Of a DNA stretch of 64,000 bases, positions 27,387 through 35,732 are shown one piece after another. The stretch lies in assembly GCA_022984795.1 (NCBI GenBank), contig JALIHJ010000053.1:120560-184559 (forward strand), in the 5' to 3' direction. The notes under the pieces were generated by a model. That model was not told the DNA's origin and did not search any database. It worked only from the letters and a program-made list of their open reading frames with translations. Within the stretch, counting starts at the first letter, position 1. Each line of letters opens with the position of its first letter. The position numbers and the translations under genes are program-made. The stretch comes from Fabrea salina (taxonomy: Eukaryota; Ciliophora; Heterotrichea; Heterotrichida; Fabreidae).

Positions 27387-30300
27387 TTAGTGTGTGTGTT
27401 TAAAAGACAGCTTGATGTTCATAGCAGCAAGTTCGTTACAGAGGTACCTCAGAACGTAGGGTAGAGCCACTTTAACTCCTTCGCCTTTGCAAGAGTAACA
27501 AATGGCCTTTTCTTTCCCTTTTTCTAAGTAACACGTCAGGATGCTTCCGCACTTCTTGCACAGGTACCCTTCACTGTAGTCACTGCACTTCATTAGTCTG
27601 TCGTACAAAGCATAAGCAGCTCCGTGACCTAGTAAAGAGTCCCTTTCCATCTCTCCAAGTCGAATGCCTCCGTGTCGCTTCCGGCCTTTAACTGGTTGGT
27701 GAGTCAAAATGTCCACTGGACCTGTTGACCTAGCTTGGTACTTGTCTGCAACCATGTGTCTGAGTCGTTGATAGTAAACCACCCCTATGAAGATTTCAGC
27801 TTTCATTTCAGTTCCAAAAATTCCAGAGTGCATGGTTTCGCTTCCATAGTAGTTGTAGCCTGCTTTAACTAGTTGTTTCCCGTACTCTGAAATTTTGTCC
27901 CCGCTTTGGAAAGGAGCTGACTCCTGGAACATCCCGTGGCAAGCTCCAGCTTTTCCAGCCATGGACTCTATAAGCATTCCAATAGTCATGCGTGAAGGAA
28001 AAGCATGTGGGTTAATGATGATGTCAGGAGTTATTCCAGACTCAGTGAAAGGCATGTCCTCTTGAGGCCAGAGTATGGATAGCACTCCTTTTTGGCCGTG
28101 GCGCGAACTGAACTTGTCCCCTATGATGGGGTTGCGTTTAAACCTTTGCTTGAATGAAACCTTGAACTCGTTCCCGTCAGAACCTATGAGTTTGATGTCA
28201 TCGAAGCTCGAAGGTTCCATTTCTTTGTAAGAAAAAACTTTGTACTGTTCTTTTTCTTGGTCTTGCACCATTAACTCAGCTTCGGAGTGGTTAACTCTGC
28301 TGCCTACACAAGGAAGCCCGTCGAAGTCGAGACCTTTAGCTAAGGCTTCTTGTGAAAAGACTTTTGGAAGTAAGCCGTAGTTGGACTGTTTTGTGTTCAT
28401 CTCTTTAGTGTGGGTTTTGTAAACAAACCCGTGTCCAAGGCCTCTTTCGTAAGCTGACTTGTTAATCACCATAGCGTCTTCCATGTCATACCCTGTGTAG
28501 GATATAACAGCCACTACTGCGTTGGTCCCTGAAGGGTAGTCATCAAACTTGAACCTTTTAACTTGTTTTGCTTTGGAAGAAACTATGGGGATTTGGGGCG
28601 TTGTGAGTCTGTAGATCTTGTTGTCGGCCCGGTACAAGTAGTTGTACAGGGGAGTCCCCATGGTTTGCTTAGCCATCTGGCACTGGTACATGTTTCTAGG
28701 ACTTTGGTTGTGGTCTGAGTAAGGAGTTGCGCACGCCAGAATCGAAAGCATGTTAAGTGGAGTAACTTCTTGGTGCGTAGAGTCTTTTCTGAGGTCTTCA
28801 GGCATGCAAGCTACGGACAAGTTCAGTTGTTCCAGAGGGCCTATCCACTCGATCTTTTTGGTTTCCAGATGCTTTACGGGTCTCATAAGTCGGCCTTGAG
28901 TGCTTGAAATAAATATCATGGGGAAGAGGGGCTTTTTGGGCAAGTAAGAAACTTCAAGAGTTTTGTGGATTTTCTTTTTGATCTTTAAGTAACGAAGTTT
29001 CTCTGAAAAGTCGTAGGGGTCCTCTGTGTACCCAAGGACTTTTCCGTCCAAAACAACAGGGAAGTGGTCTCTGCTGAATATGTTCACAGAGTCCCTGCTT
29101 AGACTTTTCATCCCGCTTTTCTCACAAACTTCTCTGAACTCAGCCTCTTCCAACTCCACGTTTTTAGCCACTACTCTGCAAGCTGAAGACAAGTGGTTAA
29201 GCAGTCCACAAGGAGCCCCGTCAGGAGTGTGCACTGGACACAAGAACCCCCAAGACTCAGGGAGGAGTTTCCTCACACTTGAAATCTTCATTTCAGTAAA
29301 GTAAGACCCCCTGTGCACGCTGTGAAAGTGCGAAATGAACCTTGAGTAGTTGATTTTCTCAGCAATCACAGTGAACCCTGCAGTCTGCATGAGGTCAAGT
29401 CCAGTCCTGCTGATTAAGTTCCCAGTAGCTAAAAAGTACTCTAGTTTCTTTCCTATAGAAGTATGCTGTTCTATTACTTTTTGCAAGTAGTTTAAATCCC
29501 TAATTTTGTTTCCAGTTTTCACGCTTTCTTTTATCAGTCTAGCTTTAACTGAGTCCAAGGAGTCTTCTAGTTTTTCTTTTAGTATATTTAAGTACAAGTG
29601 ACCGGGCAGCAAAAACTCTTGTGTACTTAGCACGTCTGTGCTTTCAGGAAGTATTTCTCCCTCTGCCAAAGCATACAGCTTTTCAATCATCAGTAAAGCT
29701 AAGTTAAACTTGTGGTCGTTACTGTCTAGGTGCAAGAAAACGTGCTCCCTTAAAACCAGTTCGCCTGTTTGTTCGTCAGTTAAGTAAGAAGGCGGGTTCA
29801 GTACTTGCCTTACTTTGTTTCCTAAGTAAGCCAGTGCTTGGTCCTTAGTGTACACTGCGTACTTGTTAGCTTCCCTGATGAGCACCTCAACTCTTGCGTA
29901 AGTTTGGTCTGCAGAGTACTGTCCCCTCACAAGTCTGTGGTACAGGTCTTTGTCCGTAACTTGTTTGAAGCACTTCAAAATGATGATGGCCGGCACAAAT
30001 ATCTCTCCTCTTCTCAAAATAAAACGGAACATACAGTTACCGTCAGACAGGTAATGAAGAGTTACTGTCTGGGTAAACAAGTCGTCCCGCACTGTGCGGA
30101 TAGTCACTCCTAAAGGCGTGAAGGTAGGTCCTCTGTTTGTAAACGAAGGCCGGGAGACTGCTACTGGGTAGTTTTGTTTCTGCGCAATAAGCAGTCTTAT
30201 GATCTTTTCCACTCCGTTCACAATGAAGTACCCGCCCAGTTCCTGAATGTCTTCTCCGGACTTAGTCATTTCTTGCTGAGTCATTTTGGAAAGGTGGCAG

Positions 30301-30656
30301 AACTCAGACTTAACCATGATGGGCAAGTTGCCCAAGTTAACTCGAAACCTTTCAATCACTGAGTCGTTGACTTGTCTAGCAACAGAAGCCACTAAAGGCG
30401 CACTGTAACTAATGTCCCTGAGTCTGCACTCAGTAGGCAGCAGTCTGGCGTCTTTAAGGATTCCTTCACTAGGTGCGTTTTTGTAGGGCAGGCCTAAATG
30501 CAGGTACTCGAACCAAATCTTGCAAGTTTTTAATTCAGCTTCTTCTGGGAACTCTATTTCTGCAGGAAGGATTCGTTCGCACAAACGCATGAGTCCTTCT
30601 TTCAAGGCAAAATCAAAAGACTCTATGTGGTGGGAAGTGACATGTGAGAGGTCCAT
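27387..30656 (-). CDS. RNA polymerase I second-largest subunit (RPA2/RPA135)
   Basis: 1,089 residues, the beta-like subunit of the rRNA-synthesising polymerase. Motifs run in order: the lobe GEDIQELGGYFIVNGVEKIIRLLI, SHFHSVHRGSYFTEM, the fork region CPVHTPDGAPCGLLNHLS, GYDMEDAMVINKSAYERG, GDKFSSRHGQKGV, HAFPSRMTIGML, and the C-terminal clamp zinc site CKKCG...CYSC near residues 1035-1060. The ending LPYVLRYLCNELAAMNIKLSF matches Pol I better than Pol II or III. Slightly short for the family. Start codons of this gene and the divergent helicase are 9 bp apart. Confidence 0.95.
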   Translation of the reverse strand: MDLSHVTSHHIESFDFALKEGLMRLCERILPAEIEFPEEAELKTCKIWFEYLHLGLPYKNAPSEGILKDARLLPTECRLRDISYSAPLVASVARQVNDSVIERFRVNLGNLPIMVKSEFCHLSKMTQQEMTKSGEDIQELGGYFIVNGVEKIIRLLIAQKQNYPVAVSRPSFTNRGPTFTPLGVTIRTVRDDLFTQTVTLHYLSDGNCMFRFILRRGEIFVPAIIILKCFKQVTDKDLYHRLVRGQYSADQTYARVEVLIREANKYAVYTKDQALAYLGNKVRQVLNPPSYLTDEQTGELVLREHVFLHLDSNDHKFNLALLMIEKLYALAEGEILPESTDVLSTQEFLLPGHLYLNILKEKLEDSLDSVKARLIKESVKTGNKIRDLNYLQKVIEQHTSIGKKLEYFLATGNLISRTGLDLMQTAGFTVIAEKINYSRFISHFHSVHRGSYFTEMKISSVRKLLPESWGFLCPVHTPDGAPCGLLNHLSSACRVVAKNVELEEAEFREVCEKSGMKSLSRDSVNIFSRDHFPVVLDGKVLGYTEDPYDFSEKLRYLKIKKKIHKTLEVSYLPKKPLFPMIFISSTQGRLMRPVKHLETKKIEWIGPLEQLNLSVACMPEDLRKDSTHQEVTPLNMLSILACATPYSDHNQSPRNMYQCQMAKQTMGTPLYNYLYRADNKIYRLTTPQIPIVSSKAKQVKRFKFDDYPSGTNAVVAVISYTGYDMEDAMVINKSAYERGLGHGFVYKTHTKEMNTKQSNYGLLPKVFSQEALAKGLDFDGLPCVGSRVNHSEAELMVQDQEKEQYKVFSYKEMEPSSFDDIKLIGSDGNEFKVSFKQRFKRNPIIGDKFSSRHGQKGVLSILWPQEDMPFTESGITPDIIINPHAFPSRMTIGMLIESMAGKAGACHGMFQESAPFQSGDKISEYGKQLVKAGYNYYGSETMHSGIFGTEMKAEIFIGVVYYQRLRHMVADKYQARSTGPVDILTHQPVKGRKRHGGIRLGEMERDSLLGHGAAYALYDRLMKCSDYSEGYLCKKCGSILTCYLEKGKEKAICYSCKGEGVKVALPYVLRYLCNELAAMNIKLSFKHTH

Positions 30657-30665
30657 ATTATATTA

Positions 30666-31979
30666 ATGCTAGTAAAAGGAATCCAAAAACTAGGAATCAA
30701 CAACTTAACTGACTTCCAACACAAAGCTTTGTCTCTGATACTAGAAGGCAAAAACACACTGATAGCTGGAGAAAGTGGTTCAGGCAAAAGCTTAGGAGCT
30801 TTAATTGGAGCTTCAGAGTCTGTTTTGAGAGAAGATGTTAGGAAACCAATAGCAAACTACTTAAAAGACAAGTCTTCTGAGTTCTTGTTTTCAAGCCAAG
30901 GCTACCACCAAAAAATACCCCAAGCACACGGAACCCTTGTAGTAGTGCCCACTCGCGAGTTAATGCTTCAAACTTACACTAACTTGCGAACTTTGGCACC
31001 TGAACTTAACGTGCACAGAACTTCCAGTATGAGTGACATTGCTGGAGTAGCTAAGTACTTCAACGACGAACGAATCAGTTCTGAAATGATCAGGAAACAA
31101 GGGTTCCTCAACATGGTGAACTCTTTTAACTGGAACTTGCTTGACTTTGGAATCTCTTCACCAAAAGTGCTCAACGACATCATAACTCACAAAGAAGCCA
31201 TGAAAGCCATGGAAATCAACCCCAAAATCATCATTTTGGAAGAGTGCGATTTACTTTTACAGTAGGAACTAAGCAGGGACAAGTTGTACGCTGAAAACAC
31301 AATAAGTTTTCTCAGGAAACTAGGCAAACTCAACAACAGGCAAGTGGTTCTGACTTGTTCGTCTTTGGACTACTCAAAAGGCGACCCCATCAAAGCCTTC
31401 AAAAAGGCTTTTGGGAAGTTAGAAGTAGTTCAAAGCCAAGAGTTCCATAAGATCTCTCCAAGCATCAGCATTGACCAAGTCAAAATAGACGGAACAGACT
31501 CAGAAGTTCCTATGCAAAAACTACTAGAAACTGTCAAGCACAGTCCGTCCAAGAAACTGGTAATATTTACTTCTTTTATAAGCAGAAGTTCGGACATCCA
31601 AGAACTGCTTGAAAAAGAAGGCATCCCCACAAGCATCCTGCACGCTGATATGGAAGTTGAGGAAAGGTCTGAAAACTTACTGGACTTCTTAAAAGGCAGA
31701 ACTAGAGTGATAGTGGGGACTGAGTTGCTTTCTAGAGGACTGGAGTTAGACACAGACCACGTAATTATGTACAACATACCTAGCAACCCTGCTTCGCTCC
31801 TCCAGCGGATTGGCAGAACTGGAAGAATGGGTAAGTTCGGAAGAGTGACTTTGTTTGTGAGGCCTGAAGACGAAAAGATCGTTAAGCAAGCTACTCAGTC
31901 CAGTCACTTCTTAAGTACTGAGGCCAAACCTGGTAGGAACAGACTTAACTTGCAGTCTTTTTTGGATGAAGACAAGTAA
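30666..31979 (+). CDS. DEAD-box-family RNA helicase with altered motif II
   Basis: A 15-nt intron (31262-31276) joins two exons into 432 residues. Motifs: Q-motif-like NLTDFQHKALSLILEGKN, Walker A AGESGSGKS (about 34-42), PTRELMLQ, motif II EECD instead of DEAD (191-194), CSS where SAT is usual, then the second RecA domain with TSFISRSSDIQELLEKE, VIVGTELLSRGLEL and QRIGRTGRMGKFGR. The second domain is normal; the ATPase motif II is unusual but keeps the second Glu and last Asp. The stop is followed 4 bp later by the next ATG. Confidence 0.9.
31262..31276 (+). other. 15-nt intron in the DEAD-box-like helicase gene
   Basis: GTAGGAACTAAGCAG, phase 2, containing an in-frame TAG. Removal gives CDLLLQ-DKLYAENT with the frame kept. 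Confidence 0.92.
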
Positions 31980-31983
31980 TAAT

Positions 31984-32925
31984 ATGATATGGATATACTT
32001 GGTGGCTGCTAGTAACTTCTATAGCGAGTTAGTTGAGTCTTACAGCAAAGGTGTTAGGTTAAAGTATTACCAAGACAAAGGCTACGGACTCGAGTGCACT
32101 AAAAACATTCCTAAAGGAACCCGAGTTTTAAAGCTGCCTAAAGAACTAATAATTACAGCAGAAGACTTTGAGTTTTACAGCGAACTAAGCACCTTAGACG
32201 AAGTTGCAGTTCTAGCTGCTAGAGTAGCCTATGAAAGAACTAACCCAAGTAACTCTTTTACCCAGAAATACCTGCACAGCTTGCCTAGGAGCTTTTTGAA
32301 CTACCCCTTTTGGGAGCAGTCAGAGTTGGAGTTTTACAAAGCTTATAATTTAGAAAACCTAAACTTGTACAGTTTCCAAGACGAGTACAAGCAAGTGAAA
32401 AGCCTGCTTAACTTAACATTGGAGGAGTGGAAGTGGGGCTTAGGTGTTGTGGTTTCTAGAGGCTTTAGGTACTATTTTCGAGAGGAAAACAAAGTAGTTT
32501 TAATTCCTCTTTTAGATTTAGCTAACTATGACCCCCAAGCCTTTAACTACTCTTCAGGGTATGTAATTGACTCTGAAGGGAACCCAGTACTTAAAGCTGA
32601 AAAGAACTTTAAGTCAGGCGAAGCATTTGAGTGGAGTTACGGCTACAAAGACAAAAACACAGAGTTGCTTGAAAACTACGGATTCTTTGTAAACAACAAC
32701 CCCTACGACTACTTAGAAGTTAGTTTTGAAGGGCACAAGGTTTCCACTAACTTAAACAAGAAAAGCCCTTTTAGAGCACTTAAAAGAAACTGCTACCAAG
32801 CCACAACTCCAGTACTTAAACTAATGTGCCAAGTTTTACTTCAGCAAAGAAAACTCTTTTTCTCACAAGTGAAGCGTCTCCAAACAGGACACTTAACACA
32901 CCTTTACTCAGCTGTGACTAGTTAA
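31984..32925 (+). CDS. Second SET-domain protein, SETD3/LSMT type
   Basis: 319 residues, shorter than the SET protein at 18815. The N-terminus has YQDKGYGLECTKNIPKGTRVLKLP (SET start). The core has VVLIPLLDLANYDP (about 176-189; NH motif altered to NY) and GEAFEWSYGYKDKNTELLENYGFFVNNNPYDY (about 211-242). The C-terminal helical substrate-binding part is much reduced, so target recognition may differ. The upstream frame overlaps the helicase end; I start at 31984, where the junction TAATAATATG places the ATG 4 bp after the helicase stop. Confidence 0.88.
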   Translation: MIWIYLVAASNFYSELVESYSKGVRLKYYQDKGYGLECTKNIPKGTRVLKLPKELIITAEDFEFYSELSTLDEVAVLAARVAYERTNPSNSFTQKYLHSLPRSFLNYPFWEQSELEFYKAYNLENLNLYSFQDEYKQVKSLLNLTLEEWKWGLGVVVSRGFRYYFREENKVVLIPLLDLANYDPQAFNYSSGYVIDSEGNPVLKAEKNFKSGEAFEWSYGYKDKNTELLENYGFFVNNNPYDYLEVSFEGHKVSTNLNKKSPFRALKRNCYQATTPVLKLMCQVLLQQRKLFFSQVKRLQTGHLTHLYSAVTS

Positions 32926-32926
32926 A

Positions 32927-34294
32927 TTACTCATTAACTTGGATTTCCTTCTTGCGCTTTTTGAGTCTTTCAACACGGGCTTTCTTCTTTTTGTTGACAA
33001 TTTGGATTCTGTTGTAAAGATTTCTGATCTTCTTAGTCATCATGGCTTTTCCCATTTCTTTCTTTTCGTTTTCAATTTCCATCTTTTCTTGGATGTCTTC
33101 GCCTTTGAACTGCATGATTTCTTTGTACCTTTCAGGAATGTAACTTTCTTTGCTGTGGTCTACGAAAGGAGACAAGTGGGGAGGCAACTGGCTTCCAGGC
33201 TTGTAGGAATTCATTGGAAGAAGCACTTTAAAGTTCAAGCAGTCGTACACCCACTGGGGTTGCAAGTACTCTCTGTCGCCTCTGAGTTCTTTCAGCGGTC
33301 TGTCAACTACTTGGTGAGTGACTTGTTCTGAGTCCTCAAAAACTACCTGTCCTCCACAGGACCTAATTACTAATTCTAAGGAGTACTTAGGAGTTTCTCT
33401 TCCTAAAAGGAAAGTGAACCCTTCAAATAGCTTTCTAGAGGCTTCTCTTTCTGCGTTTTTTTGTTGGATCGCTTGGACTTCTGGGGCAGAGGCAAACTCA
33501 GGGTCGAATTTAAAGTCAGTGTCTTTAGGAGTGGACTGTGCTATTAGGGTGTTAAGTGATGCGGAAGGTGGGTAAGAAATGCCTATTTCTTGGTAAAGCT
33601 TAAAGTTTACAAAGCGCATTAGTGTGTGGTAGAACTCCAAAAACGTCACCATGATCGAGTAGTCAACGTCTGAGGGCAAGTGCTGTGTGAACTGGTAAGG
33701 AACCAACCAAGTGACTTCTTGGCCCTTAATTTCAGCTTGGTAGTAAATGCCTTTAATGGACAAAAAGGCTTTTCTGATGGACCTAGATGCCATTAAGTAC
33801 ACTTCAAATTCGTGCCAAAGCTTTTCGCTAGCCCTGATCATATCTACTGAGATCTTAAGGTCCTTGCTGCTCGGGCAGCTTGCAAACAGACAAACCAAAG
33901 AAAGTGCGTCGTCCAGGTCGTTCAAAGCGTCTGAAAAACGCGGGTACCTTTCTTTGATTAAGTGGTGTAATGTGTAAGTAGGTGCGTTTTCAGAAAGTTT
34001 CTGGACTTTAATGGGGTCTTTTTTGATCTTGGCTTTGTGTATTTTCTTGACCCAAGCGTCAATTTCCCGGAACTTGTCGATGAGTTGGTCGTGTGACAAG
34101 AACCTCAGGTCTTTGATGTGGTAGTAAGTTTTGTTGGTGCTCTTCTTCTTTTTGGGTTCGCGTGGGTAAATGCCTTTGAGGATGCAGAGTTTGTGGAACT
34201 GCTGGGAGTTGAGTTGGAGTTTCTTCATAGCTTGAGTCTTTGTGACGAACTGTGCAGCTTCGCCTTCTACTCCTTTTTTAATAAGCTTGCCCAT
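32927..34294 (-). CDS. PES1: Pescadillo (PES1/Nop7), 60S ribosome biogenesis factor
   Basis: 455 residues matching Pescadillo. The N-terminal domain shows MKKLQLNSQQFHKLCILKGIYPREP, then LIKERYPRFSDALNDLDDALSL and GIYYQAEIKGQEVTWLVPY. A BRCT domain lies at about 285-360, opening LFEGFTFLLGRETPKYSLE and ending PQWVYDCLN. The C-terminus is a basic tail (VNKKKKARVERLKKRKKE). It acts in the PeBoW complex for pre-rRNA processing of the large subunit. One base separates its stop from that of the convergent SET gene. Confidence 0.96.
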   Translation of the reverse strand: MGKLIKKGVEGEAAQFVTKTQAMKKLQLNSQQFHKLCILKGIYPREPKKKKSTNKTYYHIKDLRFLSHDQLIDKFREIDAWVKKIHKAKIKKDPIKVQKLSENAPTYTLHHLIKERYPRFSDALNDLDDALSLVCLFASCPSSKDLKISVDMIRASEKLWHEFEVYLMASRSIRKAFLSIKGIYYQAEIKGQEVTWLVPYQFTQHLPSDVDYSIMVTFLEFYHTLMRFVNFKLYQEIGISYPPSASLNTLIAQSTPKDTDFKFDPEFASAPEVQAIQQKNAEREASRKLFEGFTFLLGRETPKYSLELVIRSCGGQVVFEDSEQVTHQVVDRPLKELRGDREYLQPQWVYDCLNFKVLLPMNSYKPGSQLPPHLSPFVDHSKESYIPERYKEIMQFKGEDIQEKMEIENEKKEMGKAMMTKKIRNLYNRIQIVNKKKKARVERLKKRKKEIQVNE

Positions 34295-34311
34295 TTATTT
34301 TTATACTTTTA

Positions 34312-34842
34312 ATGGAGGTGCTACAGAGAGTGAGTACAAGGAACTTGGCAAAGGCAGGGTTTTTTCTGAACATTTTAGACATAGTTTCTGACCTGTGCTA
34401 CATTGTGAGTAGGAACTACAAAACTCCTCAGCTTAAGTTTTTGTCCCAACTTAGTGTTTTTGTCAATGTTTTTGGGTTGTTTTTGTTTTTGGCTTTTGGG
34501 TACTTGTTTTACAGCTTCATAAACATAGTGGTGTTCGGTGTTAAAAAGTTTGACTGGAACTATCTAAAAGCTGAAGTAAAGGGGACTCTGAACCTTTACC
34601 ATGCTTTTGTTTTCAAGAGTTCTTTGTTTGTTAGACTTAATAAAAACAAAGCTTTGTACAGAACGAGCTTGCTTCTGCACATCACTTTTGAGTCAACGCC
34701 CCAAGCACTTATGCAAGGCTTCAACAACTACTACTTAGGTTTGTGGCTGCAGCCTTTGTCTGTGCTCTCTTTTGGAGTCTCTTTTAGTATGATTGTTTTA
34801 GCAGTAGTTGTCACTATCAAAACTGATAAGCACTTTTTATAA
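34312..34842 (+). CDS. Small multi-pass membrane protein, XK-like features
   Basis: 176 residues with about four hydrophobic segments (LNILDIVSDLCYIV, a long segment at about 47-73, LHITFESTPQALMQGF, and the C-terminal segment). The motif ESTPQALMQ with following YY and LW resembles the ES-PQ-LQ-Y block of XK-related scramblase-type proteins, and DIVSDLCY resembles their first helix. The similarity is weak and the protein is much shorter than animal XKRs. The start lies 17 bp from the divergent Pescadillo start. Confidence 0.65.
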   Translation: MEVLQRVSTRNLAKAGFFLNILDIVSDLCYIVSRNYKTPQLKFLSQLSVFVNVFGLFLFLAFGYLFYSFINIVVFGVKKFDWNYLKAEVKGTLNLYHAFVFKSSLFVRLNKNKALYRTSLLLHITFESTPQALMQGFNNYYLGLWLQPLSVLSFGVSFSMIVLAVVVTIKTDKHFL

Positions 34843-34862
34843 TTAATCAGAATAATTTAGCA

Positions 34863-35732
34863 ATGTCTGAAACCAATGGTCTCTCCAAAGACTCCAGAGC
34901 TTTTACTACTCCGCACTCAAGTAGAACCCACAAGTTCTGCTCTAACTCGGCTAACTGCACTCTTAACAAGGAAGACATTCCTCCAGTTACTGAGATGGAA
35001 CACCTAGTTAGTCAGTGTTTTTGTCACTTATGTGACTGTGGAGAGCACGTTTGTCCTGGGGATGCTAAGGGCCTAACTCAGTTTACGTCTTCTCAGTTTT
35101 CTACTTCTTACAAACTCAACTTCAGAAATCATAAGTCACCTGAACCCTCCAAGCCCAACTTAGTTAAAGATGTCAAACAGTACAGGCCTAATAATTTCAA
35201 GTTCGACTCACTCACAACCCAAAGACAAAGCTATCAACCCTTCCAAGTCCACCCTCCACAATACCCCAAAAGCGAAGAAAAAAAGCCTTACCCTTACATT
35301 ATGGGACGCAGTTCTTACCAAGCAGAATTTATGAACTGGGGACCAAACCACACCCATAGAGTCAAAACTTTCCACCCTCCTTACAGGAAAAGCTTGATGA
35401 AAACTGAGATGAAAACTAGTTACTCAAACAACTTCTTAAAAACAGAAGGATTTAAGAATTCAGCTTTGGAAGAAGGAAGAAGAATCATGAGGAGCTTCAC
35501 TAAGACGGAAGGCTTTCTGTCGCCTGCTAAAGACTTCTTTGGACAGAGCAAGGCCAGACAAGATTTCAAAGGGTTCAAAGTAGACCATATTCCTAAAAGA
35601 GAAAAAGTTATTCAAAAAGGGCATTTGTCTAGTCCTAATTTAGAGAACCACTTTTCTACTACCTACAGGCAGAGTTTTCTCAACGGAAAAAACACTAAGC
35701 GCATCCCGAGGAAGAAACAAGCTTTAAATTAA
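34863..35732 (+). CDS. SAXO/FAM154-like axonemal microtubule-stabilising protein
   Basis: 289 residues. The N-terminus has CFCHLCDCGEHVCPG (about residues 53-67), close to the Cys motif that opens SAXO proteins (CXCXLCXCGXHXCP). Downstream, Mn-type repeats are suggested by FSTSYKLNFRNHKSP, SSYQAEFMNWG and LMKTEMKTSYSNNF. SAXO proteins bind and stabilise ciliary and centriolar microtubules, which suits a ciliate with dense cortical cilia. No membrane segment. The stop overlaps the convergent WD40-channel gene by 4 bp. Confidence 0.75.
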   Translation: MSETNGLSKDSRAFTTPHSSRTHKFCSNSANCTLNKEDIPPVTEMEHLVSQCFCHLCDCGEHVCPGDAKGLTQFTSSQFSTSYKLNFRNHKSPEPSKPNLVKDVKQYRPNNFKFDSLTTQRQSYQPFQVHPPQYPKSEEKKPYPYIMGRSSYQAEFMNWGPNHTHRVKTFHPPYRKSLMKTEMKTSYSNNFLKTEGFKNSALEEGRRIMRSFTKTEGFLSPAKDFFGQSKARQDFKGFKVDHIPKREKVIQKGHLSSPNLENHFSTTYRQSFLNGKNTKRIPRKKQALN

